The notes under the pieces: generated by a model
What the model was told of the DNA's origin: nothing
Seen by the model: the letters and a program-made list of their open reading frames with translations, nothing else
The model's database searches: none
From: Malurus cyaneus samueli
Taxonomy: Eukaryota > Chordata > Aves > Passeriformes > Maluridae
Assembly: GCA_009741485.1 (NCBI GenBank)
Contig: CM019216.1
Span: forward strand, 52,463,943-52,527,942
DNA: 64,000 nucleotides
Reading direction: 5' to 3'
Shown: positions 25,321 through 37,890 of the stretch, one piece after another
Layout: the number at the start of each line of letters is the position of its first letter
Position numbering within the stretch: the first letter of the stretch is position 1
Translations under genes and position numbers: made by a program

Positions 25321-27223
25321 TTGCTCCATGAAAAAGCTTTTGTGGTGTTCTCCCACCATGTTATGTGAATTGCAGATAGATAGACTGATAGACTTATCAG
25401 AGATAAAGTCATAATGCCTACAAGCAGAAAAAAAGTCCACCTGTTTATTTCTCTGGATTAGAAGTAAATTTGGGCAGCTTTTAAGGAAGCTTAAGCCTTC
25501 AGTGAGTTTTCCTGAGCTGCAAACTTTCACGAACTCTTCCTTACAAAAGCAGAAATTAATGGCCTCCTAAACAGCAACAGTTCATTAGCTGACCAAATCC
25601 CCATTCAACTTACTCTTAGCATTATAATTAAAGCATACTAACAGCTTTTATCTAGCACGTCCCTGCAGTGAGATCTGAATTGGACTCGGGAGGTATCGAT
25701 CTCCCTTCACTGTGGATGGAGCTGCAGGTGAGTGGGCAGCCTTGATTATTTGCCCAGATATGGTTAGGAGGAATCAAGGTCAACGTGTAAGTCTTTTAGG
25801 AAACATATGCCCTGTACTTGCATCCAGCAGTTTAAAAGAAAATTACAATGTGCCATTGTTTTCCTCCTTTTCAGCTGAAAGAACCAAGCAGCTGTAACTA
25901 CAACAGCATAACAGGAAAATACAAGACCATTTAAATCTCTGCTCTGGTTGCACATTTCCTGTTCGTTTTTGGTGTGCTCATTTCCACACTATTACCAAAA
26001 ATTTCTCAAAGCTTCCAACATTTTAAAAAGCAAGTTACATCCAAGTTTGTCAGATGCCAATGCAGGCTCAACGGGTTTTCATACATCCCTAAAAATAAAG
26101 CTCTCACAGCTCCCCGCATACTGATATTCTACAATGGTCCCATGATAAGCAGCAACATATCAAAATTCTGATTATTTCTTCAGTAATCGGTTTGCCAACT
26201 CCTATTCAACTGGGATTTTCAGATTCAAAGCTTCAACGTGTTTTGCATACTGATAGTAACACCCTATAAATGTAGGAGTCCTTGACAATTTTCTTCCCTT
26301 GATCTCTCTATGTCCTTCATCTGGCTCCTTTCATTGCATATTTCTTTCTGCTCACCTTCACAGTCCTCCTCATGTCCCCTGCATTAATTTATTATGCCTC
26401 CTTCTCCCCACTCATACATCCCAACAAACTGCTTTGCTGTGTTTTTCCCAATACTTTTGTCCTGTGTTTTTTAATCCTCTGTACGTAATTTCTGCTAACA
26501 TTTTTCGCAATGGGCACACTGTCTTCACTCTCTGAACATGCACTTCTCTGAAGGTGTCTCTAAACCAGAGCTCTTCCCCTAAGAAAACTGCTGATTGGCC
26601 AAACGAGTTATAGAGAACAGATGTTCTTGGGGGTGAGATTGGGGTCAGCAGAGCACCGAACAGAAGCAGCAAGTATTCAATCCTCTCCTTTCTTTGAATA
26701 TGGTGTGTGTGTCAGCAGGTTCCTAAGTCGATCATTTCATAACTACCAGCAAAACGCCTTATTAATAACAGTAATAACTACCATAGTCATCAGTTCTGTC
26801 CAGTTAATCACAATTATTAGTCTTAAATTTTCAGGGAGGTTTTTCCAGACTCAAAACTGGCAGCAGTGCACAGGACAACAAGACCTCAATGCTTTACCAC
26901 TCCTTGCTTCCTGTTTCTGGAACAGTCATCCTGCAGAGCACCTCGTCCTAGCAGCCTCTTGCAAGAAGAGTCAGTGTCTTTTGTACAGTTTGAATTGGCT
27001 GGAAAGTATTTTCCGATTCCCAAGTCTTTGATTTCCAGCTTTGCCAAACAAAGTAGTCACAGCAGGGTCCCATCGGTTATTTCTGCGTTGCTTTATTTGA
27101 AAAGCTCATTCACTACATTCACTGGAGAATGAATTATAACATGTGATAGTAATTAGCTGCAGAACTCTCATCAAATACTAAATAAATTCCTTGTGATCAA
27201 AATCATATTAGGTAAATAAATAC
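25321..27223. other. Non-coding stretch, no recognised feature
   Basis: No known repeat or gene is recognised. Frames at 26621-27031 and 26866-27132 overlap in different registers and match no family I know. Confidence 0.45.
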
Positions 27224-27251
27224 AAAAAAAAAAAAAAAAAAAAAAAAAAAA
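27224..27251. repeat. Homopolymer run of 28 A
   Basis: Twenty-eight consecutive A follow GGTAAATAAATAC. An AATAAA hexamer lies about 40 bases upstream, so I considered a retroposed transcript tail. No recognisable transcript body or target-site duplication supports that. Confidence 0.93.
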
Positions 27252-29464
27252 GAAGATAACAAAAGCTTCTGTGAGAGTTCATTGTATGAAGAAAAGTTAA
27301 TGAAAGTACTGTGTCCTCAAGAACCTCCCCAAAGAATGGAAAAGCAGCAGGGACAGAAAGGCAGCAATAACAGCAGGATTAACATGCTCTTAAAAGGAAA
27401 CAGAAATTAAAATAAGAGAGGATTGAGGAGCTGGCCAGAGGATGGGGATGGCAGAAGGCTGAATCATTCCAGGACTCCTGGGCCTGGATGTTACATGATC
27501 ACTTCTCAGCCTTCTTTAAATGCACTGAGATGAAGTAGGCTGGATTAATTGGTGCAAAAAATATGGCTCTGCTGAGCTTAGCCTACCTCGATAGGGTAGC
27601 ACTGTTTTACACCAGATGAGACCCTGTCCTACTCATTAGACTCATGCTTGATACCAGTGGGATGTTTGCTGGCTTTATACCAGATACTAGGGAGCATCAC
27701 TCACCCTTTTAATCCAGATTTTGAAATAAAATAAGCTATTTTTTTTTAAATTTTCTTTACACTCTATGCAGGAAGCTGGGGGCAGGGGAGAAGAAGGACG
27801 GCACAGACAGGCCTTTTGCAAAAAGATGAAAACCATTTTGACTTTTTTATATTTTGTTAAAAAGAAAATGAAGTATGAAATCTAGAGGAGCAAATTTTTC
27901 TCAGTGAAAATCAAAATCCACTGGACCATGATACAGTCTCAAGTTATCCCTTTGGGGATTCATAAATCTTCAGTTAATTTGAGCAAAGATACCCTCTAGG
28001 GGGATAATACTCCTAATGGAATTGACAAAACAAGTGGAAAACCTCTTTCCAGTCAGATTTGCACAATTCCTTACTCAAGAGAAATGAAGACACAACTGAG
28101 AGCTCAAGGCAAGCAGTTCTCTTGGGGTTTCTTAAGATGTGGAAGCTGGAATAATCATCTTAGTCATCAAAAGACCAGTGTTTAATTGGACCAGCAATGT
28201 CCTGATTTTAGAATCAGAGCATGCAATTGTAATTATAAGTCATATTTATCGAAGACAGCTTTGTCATTTGGAATATAAATAGAACCTTCCTAAAGCAGAA
28301 GAATTTTTGTCCAAAAATCTCTTTTCTAATTTGAATGTGGAAAAAACAAGTGTGTACAAATGCGAACAACTGAGAAGCAGCAGGTAAATGAAAGGCCTTT
28401 CAATTAAATATTTCTCCTCTTACTGCACAAAGGTTTCGTGTGGTCCATCTAGGAATGAATGACCACGTTTTCAATCTAAGGATATTTTCTCTGTGGAGAG
28501 TGCTATTCAGAAGACTTGAGCTCCATTTCTGAAGCAAGGTACCTAGCTCTCTGTCAAATAAAATAGTGCCAAATTTGTTGCTCTGATGACGGGTCAGTCC
28601 TACAACAAAGACCACACACAAGCCAAAACAGCTTGGTATCCTGAATCATACATTCCCAAACCATCTACTTCTGGGCATCAGGGAGGAGAAACATTGAAAC
28701 TTTTAGCAGGGAAAAAGAGCATTGTTCTAAAATGCAGAGATGAAGAATTCAGTCCATGCCAGGGTCAGACAAACTCTGCAGCTGGAATGGACTGTGCTCT
28801 TTGCTGCATCTCTGATCTTCACCAGATGAATCAATATAAAAACATGGCCAAAATCTTGATACTTGGCAACAAGTTGATTTTATTTGCTAATAAATCAGTC
28901 AGTGTATTTATAAAGACTTTTGGAATGATCTTCAGGATTCAAGAATCAAATTCAAATTTCCTTGAATTATGTCTTCAAACCAAACAGACAAAATACATCT
29001 TTGACAACCTTCTTCCAAAGCACAACCATGGGCTGTCAGCATGTTATGAACCTTTCCTCTTACTGGAATATGATATTCAAAACTACAAAGTACTTTCAAA
29101 CAATATTGTGTTTAAACCCCAAATCTCAGAGCAGCAAGGACAAACTCAGAGTTAATATAGCCAAAGCATTCTTGACACCACTTCATTTTTCCTAGTTGGT
29201 GTGCACACTGTCTGCATGCCAATAGATCTCACACAGCAAAGTGTGCCTGGAATAAGTCTCTAGGACAACTCTCAGAGCTGCTGGAATAGTCAGGTAGGAA
29301 TGTTTTGCTGCTAGGTCACTAATTAAACACCAGCCTCAAGATAATAATGACTAATCTCTTTTAGCTAATGTTTTCATATCATGTGCAAAGCAGGGCAGTG
29401 GTTTCAGTCCTGTTTCCTGCAGCCAGAAGCCTCAACAGAGAGTGCACTTGCATACCAGGAAAGG
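27252..29464. other. Non-coding stretch holding one long chance-like frame
   Basis: The stretch includes a plus-strand open frame of 189 codons at 28586-29155, the longest in the window. Its sequence is Gln/Asn/Lys/Ile-rich with no domain, signal peptide or repeated motif that I recognise. A second frame is open over part of the same DNA. I see no promoter or strong initiation context. I treat it as probably non-coding. Confidence 0.4.
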
Positions 29465-29492
29465 TTGGTTTGTTCGTTTGTTTGTTTGTTTG
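29465..29492. repeat. TTTG tetranucleotide run
   Basis: About six consecutive copies of GTTT with one C interruption (GTTCGTTTG). A short microsatellite. Confidence 0.9.
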
Positions 29493-29889
29493 CTACACTG
29501 AAAGTCTCCAAAGACAAAAGAATATAAAGGACATGAAAAAGAAACCCTTGTCAGATGTGTGATGCTTGCCAATCATGAAAAATGCTGGAATTGTCACATG
29601 GGTGAGCTTCAGGAACTTCCAGACTTCCATAGACCTAAGTAGCTGTCCCATTCACTGTTATGCCAGGGCAAGAAATTGTATTCTAGTTTCCTTATACCAG
29701 GGCCCAAGAAAATCAGGAGTTTCTTCTATTGATATGCAAAGAGGGTCAGGACCGATGTTTCCGCTTTCCCATTCCATTGTCCTGCAGCAACGGATGCTAA
29801 GTCCTGTTCTTCAGGGGCTTCTTCTCTCTTCTCCTGCCTAAAATCCACCTTCTACACCTCCAACTCAGCCCCTATTCCTTCTTCTTTAG

Positions 29890-30125
29890 GAAAGCAACAG
29901 CTTTGCCTTGATTTGGAGAAGCCCTGAGCTGGAGATGGGAGAGCTGACCCGCTCCCGTCCCAGTCAAAAGGAGAGCTCACCCACCCCGTGCTGTGAATCT
30001 GTCACCCCACACACCCACCCCAAGCTGGCTGTCAGGCACCACCCCGATGTCTGCTGCTGGGATGTCCTCTGTCAGTCCTTTTGCAAAGTTTTCACTGTAA
30101 GAGTCAATAAAGTAATTATTCTAGG
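29890..30125 (+). other. Exon-like segment, possible terminal exon of an unknown transcript
   Basis: A pyrimidine-rich tract (CCCCTATTCCTTCTTCTTTAG) ends in an AG at 29888-29889, a good 3' splice-site shape. Downstream DNA is more GC-rich than its surroundings and open in one frame to about 30132. An AATAAA polyadenylation hexamer is at 30106-30111. No upstream partner exon or known protein could be identified, so this could be a non-coding RNA exon or coincidence. Confidence 0.15.
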
Positions 30126-32590
30126 ACAATAGCTTTGCACTGCCAAGTGTAACATTAAATCCCACATCTACGTAAAGGAACTGTAAAGGAAACTTCTGAT
30201 CAGGACTGTAAATGTTTCTCTAAATTCAATTTCAAATCACTTTGTCATTTCTTCTGGCAGGCTGCTTTTTTGTGTGTTTTTAAAATAAAGATTAAATTGC
30301 TAGAAAATTTGCTTCTGAAGAGGTCACTTTGGAATGAAACTCAAACCCTTACATGTCTAGACTGTGCAGTAGAACCTGTTGCTTCCTCTTGCAAACTCCA
30401 GCATTTTTCAGAGCTCAGTTGAAGATAAAGTCAGCTGGTGACAAGGAGTAGTCAGACAAATGCACACACTCAGGATACCTCCTGTCTAGAAAATTTCAAC
30501 TTTTTTCCTACATTCCTTTGATGAAAATATGGAAATGCCAACTTCTGAAGGAGCCTGGACTTTCCAGGACTCTAGACCTCTTAAAAGATAAAGGCACTCA
30601 AGAGCTGGTTAGGAAATGACCCTTAAAAAACCCACAAGCTGTACCCTGCAAAAATGTACCTGCTTCAAAACCCCTGCTTACGTAAGAGAAGAGACAGAAC
30701 ATGAGGTGTTTTTCAGTATCAACCCTGTTAAGTGACATCTTACAAGCATTTCATAAAAAGAAATGCACTTGACTATACAGCAGCTGTAGAAATTTACTTT
30801 GCAGGCACGCATTAAGGCACACTGAAAGCTGTGCTCAACATTCCTCCCCAGTCACATGGAAGCCTGGCTGCTCCTGTGGCCACACACGTGAGGCAGGAGA
30901 GCTTGGCTGAGCCTGTGGAAAGCTCACCCCTGACACGTGAGGGTGGCTCTCCCTCAGCACCAGGCTTCCCCCTGGCTTTTCCACGCTCCTGAAAATGTCT
31001 ATTCTGCAGCTATCCACTTCTTAAAATATTTTCATTTATTTACCACTGCTATTTTGAACTATATAACAAATGCTAAACCCATCTCAGCGTATACATGAAG
31101 GGTTTTTTTTGAAAGAAAACCTTGGAGGAGGCAGAGTGTCTGGAACAGCCATCTTAGTGTTGAGGGAGCCTTGCAGCACAAATCCTCACAGGCTGCTTCA
31201 TTAATTAATGATCTGTAGGCATTTAATTGGTACCACTGGATATATTCAGAACACATAAATGACAGTCTGAGAAAGGAGAGAGCAGGGCTCGAGCTCTTTC
31301 AGTAATGCTTTTCCTGTGAATGTTCCTGTAACTTTTAGCCTGACACTAACACAGCTCTCCCTTCCACATAACATCCAGGGTGTTTCTGTGGGATCTATAC
31401 ATCCCCACTGGGACTGTGGAGCAAGAAGAAAGGCCCACCCTTGGCCCTTTCCCAGATTTCCCAGAGGGAAATGGAGAAGTTCCTGTTGGCTTTGGACACA
31501 ACTTAATTTAGCACACACTCAAGATGAGTGAAAGACTTGCTGTGTGTTTGAGGGTCTGCTCCAGCAAAGGGTTTTGGTGTGAATGCTGATCCTGTCTGTC
31601 TGTGCTCCAGGCCAGCATATGGTAGGCATGCCCTTCCAGGCCAGTTATCCTGCATAACTTAGGTTGCCTTAACCAAACCTTCTCCTCTGCTCCTGGCCTC
31701 ATTTTTCAGCTGGGCATTTTGGAATGTTGGCATTTCCCTGCCTCAAGTGTGGCAGGGAATATTGAGGTGAGCACAAAAAAGCTTCCCAGATCAGAACATT
31801 AGTCCCCACATGTCTGGGCTCAGGAAGCTGTGCTCTTCTAAAGAAAGATGCTTATTAAATTCAGGGTTGAGTCGGAGGGCAGGATTGCTTAAACTATTTT
31901 TTCAGCTTAGTTCTAGTTAATTCCCACCTTAGGTACATAAGGCAATGCTCTTATATATCACTCTGTATGCTTATTTAGAATATATATGTACAGTTTGCAT
32001 TAGGAAATCTGATTCATTTCCCTGCCAGAAGGTATCTGGCAAAAACAAGGTTAGTGTAAAGAAATAAAGACATTCCTTTGAGTGCTCACCAGAAGCGGTT
32101 ATGGAATTTGCACAATTTGTTTCAGAGGCATTACCTTACACCTGCTGAGCTTTGACAAACAGGTATAACAGCAAGGACATTCCAACAAACGATAACTCCT
32201 GCTGAGGAAAATTATATTTGCTCCTAAGATAAACCAGGTAGGGTATGTTCTGATTGTCTGGTGACAAGACCTTGTAAGTATGTACAATAACTGCCAAAGG
32301 CATAACTTCCAGAGGGCAATAATATGTTCTCAAAGGGTGCAGTATTTCTAAATCTTTTGTGATTTTGCCATGGTTTTTCTTATATACTTGCTATTGTATT
32401 GAACTTAGTGATAAATACTATTTGTGGACAGAAACACTGAAGTTATTCGTAGCAAACAGTGCTCACAGCACATTAGCACCATTTCAGACCATAGGGCAGT
32501 ACAGCAGAAATTATTACATATTATATATTAGACACTCACTAGATTACTCATTAGATTACACCCACCTCACACCTCCTTTATCACCCTCCA
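30126..32590. other. Non-coding stretch, no recognised feature
   Basis: AT-rich sequence with no recognised repeat family or gene. Short overlapping frames near 31246-31702 on both strands look like chance. Confidence 0.5.
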
Positions 32591-32611
32591 CCCCCCCCCA
32601 AAAAAAAAAAA
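32591..32611. repeat. Adjacent homopolymers: 9 C then 12 A
   Basis: A C run of nine bases passes directly into an A run of twelve. Simple sequence only. Confidence 0.9.
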
Positions 32612-33321
32612 GAAGACAGAACTAAAAACCAAATCACAAAATTACTTTGGTTTTACCTTAAACTACTATTATGAAACCCATGCAGTTACTTTCTCTCAGG
32701 AGACAAATATAGGCCATGGGACCACCCGTTAAATGCATTAAATGGCACTATGAATATCTTTTCAAGCAAGAGAACATGTGATAGGTAAGCAGTACAGAAG
32801 TGGAAGGATATTTTAAGGATTTTGGAGATTGTTTTAAATATGCTGTACTTTTTCACATAATGCTGGTTCTCACAGTTGTTTTTCTAACTGCATTTTAGGG
32901 CAATTTACTAAGGTTTTGTCTCCGTTCACCTTTGTGTTGCATGTTTCACATGCCACCACCTTTCAATACCTGCTTAACAGTGTGGGGTCAGGCTGCCGGT
33001 GCCTTCAGACTCTTGCTGAAATCCTAAATGCAAGGGAGGGGTGAATTTAGAAACTGCAAATGGACGCATCAAAAATTACAGCCAGCAAAACAACCTGTAC
33101 AAATTGTTGCTGAAAAATCTTTTTCAGAAACCTCTCTTCCTCATCTTGCTCATGGAATTTGTCACACTGATAGCTCATTTCCAGTTACAACAGCTGCAGA
33201 GTTTGTCATACATGATTGGGTCACACGGGCATAACTTCCCCAGCCTATTGAATTCCCTGTGCTTATCCCTTCTCCTTTTTGGGTTAAGGAAAAAAAGGCA
33301 TCTATCTTTTCATTGATCCAA

Positions 33322-33447
33322 TTTTTCCTTTTTTTTTTTTTTTCTTTTTCTTTTCTTTTTTCTTTTTTCTTTTTTCTTTTTTCTTTTTTCTTTTTTCTTT
33401 TTTCTTTTTTCTTTTTTTCTTTTTTCTTTTTTCTTTTTTCTTCTTTT
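33322..33447. repeat. Pyrimidine tract with CTTTTTT heptamer array
   Basis: The tract starts with mixed TTTTTCTTTTC units. From about 33362 it becomes a regular seven-base repeat, C followed by six T, with roughly ten copies and one eight-base slip near 33412-33419. A seven-base period is less common than tetra- or pentamers. Phe/Ser-rich and Lys/Glu-rich frames through it are artefacts. Confidence 0.95.
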
Positions 33448-33615
33448 AAATTCAGAAAGTTCTACATGCGTTCATTCATCTGAGGACTTACATCAATCCT
33501 TTATCTGTGCTCAGTCTTGACTCTGCTCTGGGGATACAGCTCTGCATACCCAGCTCTGCTCCTGGCTACACAGACGAGCCTAGTCCATAAAGGATTCATT
33601 CAATTGGAAGTCCTT

Positions 33616-34066
33616 TCAAATAATCAGCTCCCTAATACCAAAGCTGGCTTCTTTTTCCTGGAGATCCAAAGCTGAGAAGTTACCAGAAACTTTAATTTGC
33701 AGAGATTTAATTACCACTTTTAATTTCAGCTGTATCTGAATTCTGATGTCTTCACTGGGAAGGTTTCTGACATAATTTGTACCTACCTTTGAAGCTGACA
33801 GAATTAGCTGGCTCAGCTGAGGTGTCAGCTCTCTAAGTGCATCCTCTGGCCCTGATGGCCAATGCCACTGACTTTGAGGACTCACTTAGAAGCAGGAGGT
33901 TGTAGGCACCCCTTCTGAAGCTGGGCAAAAACTTTTTAAGCTCTGTCCTATGTAGTGGTATAGGATGGCACTTCTTTACAAACTGAATTTCCAGGTTGTC
34001 TGCTCTCTTCGCTTCCGAATCTACAGCCCAGTAATTATCTTCTGGCACTACAAAGCCGATATTCAT
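33616..34066 (-). other. Pair of overlapping minus-strand open frames, unidentified
   Basis: Frame 33833-34066 (77 codons) and frame 33616-33885 (89 codons) lie on the same strand in different registers and overlap by 53 bases. Together they leave about 450 bases open if one frameshift is allowed. Composition is fairly protein-like, with a charged-hydrophobic mix such as VPEDNYWAVDSEAKRADN and SGNFSALDLQEKEASFGIRE. I cannot match it to a family. It could be a decayed retroposed exon, an unrecognised repeat, or chance. Confidence 0.2.
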
Positions 34067-34099
34067 AGTTCAGGGAAGTAGCTAGGGGGTCATTTCAAG

Positions 34100-37000
34100 G
34101 GGTAAATGTATGGTAGTGTTAACTGATCAATAGCCAGTGCTTTTCCGCACCGAAGAAGCAAGTTCACAACCATAGGTTCCATTCTGTCAGGTCTGTCTAT
34201 AGAACTGTTTAGTTTCACTGAACTTCCTGTGCTACACATTTAATGAAAAAAGGAATTATTCTGACCTCTGGATATTCTTTGCAATGCTCCAGTACTTGTA
34301 ATTGAGCCAAAGTCTTGGACAATGTTATCTGTCTAACATAGTCTTGTATTTCCTAAAGTTTTGCTATGGGGCCCACCATTTGTTAGAGATTTTCCTGGAG
34401 CAGAGTTCATCTGTCAATAGCTCTTGCAGTTCTTTGAGCCTCTATTGTGAGGAACTGTACTGTTGTCTTTTAAGCATCTCTTAACACCAGGTTTTAAGTT
34501 GTTCAGCTAACACTATTAATTACTTTCCTAAGATCTGAGTCACCAGTGTTGTACATCTGGTGCTGTCATTCACCTTCCAAAATAGTGATAGATTATGAAA
34601 TTCCACTGTTCTGACTGGTAGCAAGCCAAGAGATTCATTCTATTATTCATCCTGTTGAGATTCAGCCCTCAAAAGCAGGATTACTTCAGCTGGCATAACA
34701 TTCACTTGCCCCAAAATTTCTCTGATGACCCATATCTTACAGATGGAAAATACCTACTTTGGCGATTTGGTGCAGGGACATTCAAATTTTAAATTAAAGA
34801 GGCAAGATTTTCACTGTAGTATATAGTGAAGGTGAAAAATTTTCTATGCCAAAGTTGATCCAAGGTTTTGCAGAGCATTTGGGAACACCACCCACCTTTG
34901 CCAATCAAACCAAGGGTAAGCCTACACTGCAGTCACTAACCTCGCTTCTCGAACAGCAGGTTAGAGAGCTCTGTGCTGCCTCACCTACCCATTCCCCAGC
35001 AGCCCCATAAGCCACCTCACTGGGCTGACAGGCAGCACAACCCTGCCTGACAAACTACTCCAATGACCTAAGCAGCACTGCTGGAGACCAACCAGAGTGG
35101 TGGCACTAAAGCTTAATTTCTCCACAGAGCACTTTTACCTTTTATTTCAGTGCTGGTTTTCAATCGTTTGTTTAAATTGTGCTGAGTAATTGTGATGCTC
35201 CTTTAATCCAGGTCCAGATGTTCCCTTGCTCGAGTCCTGTGACCCCCCTCTCACTCGTCACAACCTCTACATTCTGAGCCAGCTCCACGTCTTACCCTCA
35301 CTCTCAGCAGTTGCTGTCAGCACTGTCATTCCCTGAGCCAGCTTTGAGCCTGCTTAGAGGCTCTAGGTGACATTGCAGCAGATGTCACCCCTTAATAAAG
35401 GACAGAGATTATATATATCCTCCTATCCTAGAAGGAAGGATGGCCAAATGTGTATGCAAATAGCATGGAAGTGCATTTCATCCTTTCCTAAATAACAAAT
35501 GATTGCAGTGCCTCGAGAAAGTGAATTCAATTATGAAACATTTACATCACAGTTCTTTGCTCTGATCCTCCCGTGTTGCAGCTCTCCTTGGAAGTCTGCC
35601 TTCCTAGCAGAGAGCTGCACTGGTGTAAGCACTTTATAAAAGCACTTTGCAGAAGCATCTGCTTCTAACTTGATATCTGGGCTAGTATAAAGCAGTTACC
35701 ATGAAAGAGTGTTAATTCAAAGGAAAAAATCAGAACAGCTTCCGCTCTCTTCTTTTAAAAACAAAGAGGTTTTAATGATGGAAAGCAGACACGTATGCCT
35801 AAGGGAAGCCATCAATTCCAGTGGAATATATGAAGCCAACAGCAGCTATGAGAAACATAGGTCACTGTTTGCATGAAACATCACAGCTGGCTTTGCAGAA
35901 AGGCTTCTTTTTGTGTTTCACTGTTACCTGATTCCTCAGTGGACTGTTTTCTACTAGGCAAACACTGGATAATCCACTGTTTCTCTAGTGTCCTATGCAA
36001 TCATCTTTGGAATTTAAGATTATGATGTTGCTAACCATAATTGCCCATCCCTTGGTTAATGACAGCAGTTACAGATGGACAAAAAGCCTTTCATGTACTC
36101 AGACAATCTGCCAGACACAGGGCAGAGTGAGGCAGGGTTCAGAGTCCAATTGACTCTAGTTTCACACACTAGCAATTTTCACAGCAGCTGTCCTCTGAGG
36201 ACCCTGCTGAGCCTCCCTATATGTTCCTGAGAGTATGAGAGTGACATGAATCCACCAAATACAGTGGCAGAGAGTGCCTTACCATCATCCAGTAATCCAT
36301 GCCTAAGAAGGGCACATTCTCTGAAAAACATCATAACCATCATGACTATTGCTTTTCCCACCACATTGGCAGACCCCAAAGCTACCAGAAAATTATGAAA
36401 TAGTTTTGAGGAGAGAGTACTCCCAATAATGAAAAAGACTTGATCCACATAATTTCAAGTGAGAAGAGACATGTCCAGAAATAGCTGGTTTACCAAAATG
36501 CGGATCAGATGTTGAAATATTCTGCGAATTTCCCAAACTCAGTGGGCAGAATTCAATTTTGGTTCATAACTGCTTTGACTGCAACTGCTCGCAGCGCTCA
36601 CCAGACTCCAGATAACCTTCCTAAAACCACATCTACAACACAGCCTTCTGCCACAGCATTAAACTGCACATAGATTAGTCTTGGCTACGGCTGGCTTTGT
36701 CTAAGTTGCAACGGAGGCTCCTTTATTTTTGCTCACACAGGCCTGTCAGCCAGAGCAGTGAATGAATGGCAGCATGTTTGAGCACATTGCAGCATAAACC
36801 ATGTCAGAATATCCTCTAGGAATAACTCACCATGAACATGGAAGTCAATTATATAACTCAGAGGAAGGTTTTTAGGGCCAATCTATATAAAATGTGTGGG
36901 ATGAGTTACGTCCTAGCTCAATGCTCCATGGTTGTGACCCCTCTCCATTACACCTCAGAGTCCCTCTGCATAGCAGAAGGGAGCCAGAGCATATTCAGAG

Positions 37001-37840
37001 CTTTATCTGTCAAAACACATCTGTGTTGAAAGTACAATTATGAAACCCCTGGGTCATTTTCTGGGAGCTGCCACCTCTCCACAGCTTCTCATAAAGGCAT
37101 CTGGCATCAGAAAAGCTCTGCAGGTCTCAGTGCCCAGCCTGTGCCCTAGGAGTGATGAAATATCCAGCCTTTGAGAAGGCATGATCCACTAACAGTGTGG
37201 CAGAGACCCTTAAAAATGAACATGTGCCTCATCAGAGGGGAAGAGATCTAAGTCCAGCTGGTGGTTTTCTTATGGCTCTACATCATTGTATGGCCAATGT
37301 CAGCTATGAAAAATTATGGGATTTTCATGTACCTACTGGTATAAGCAGCAAATCTGTAATAAAGCAGACAACAGAAAGTCTTTAAAACTATGCCATGGAA
37401 TAGCTCTCTGAGTGAGCCTGTAAAACAAAGGTACACAATAAAGTATTAACACTGCAACATTTCTCTACCCTGCCTCTTCCTGAGCATACCCTGTGAGGAT
37501 AAATCCACTGTCTGGGCTTCTTCTGATTGTCATTTTGAAGTTATCATTGCAAGTGCAATCCCCAGCAATGAGGTAACAGAGATATTTCAGTTTGTCTGTG
37601 GGAGGCCTCCATATATCAGGTTTGTGATTGCAGGGATCTTGCAGGGCACTGCACCTTCCCTGCCTGATGAGTGTATCACATCAGAGGCGTGCTGGAGGGC
37701 TGGAGAAAGCAAAATGATGTTCACATGGTGATGTCACCCACAGCAACACTCTGGTCACACTTGCAACCAGACTGAGAGGAGCTGAATTTGCATCAAAGGC
37801 ACAGCCTCAGAGCAGGAGCCTTACAAAAGGAATCCTGTGA
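34100..37840. other. Non-coding stretch, no recognised feature
   Basis: No repeat family, RNA gene or exon recognised. Locally GC-richer sequence near 34930-35100 and 35210-35400 has no open frame of note. Confidence 0.5.
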
Positions 37841-37842
37841 CA

Positions 37843-37890
37843 TATATATGCATATATTTATGTATATACATATGTATATGTGCGTGTGAA
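37843..37890. repeat. Imperfect TA/TG dinucleotide tract
   Basis: Alternating purine-pyrimidine sequence of about 48 bases (CATATATATGCATATATTTA, then TATACATATGTATATGTGCG). An old, interrupted microsatellite. Confidence 0.85.

Noticed and set aside
27181..27251. AATAAA followed by A28, suggesting a processed pseudogene
   Set aside because: No recognisable transcript body precedes it and no flanking target duplication is visible. CR1 machinery does not usually generate poly-A retrocopies in birds.
28586..29155. 189-codon frame, the longest in the window
   Set aside because: No recognisable domain, composition like translated AT-rich non-coding DNA, another frame open over part of it, and no splice or promoter context. 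PhyloCSF or a protein search could overturn this.
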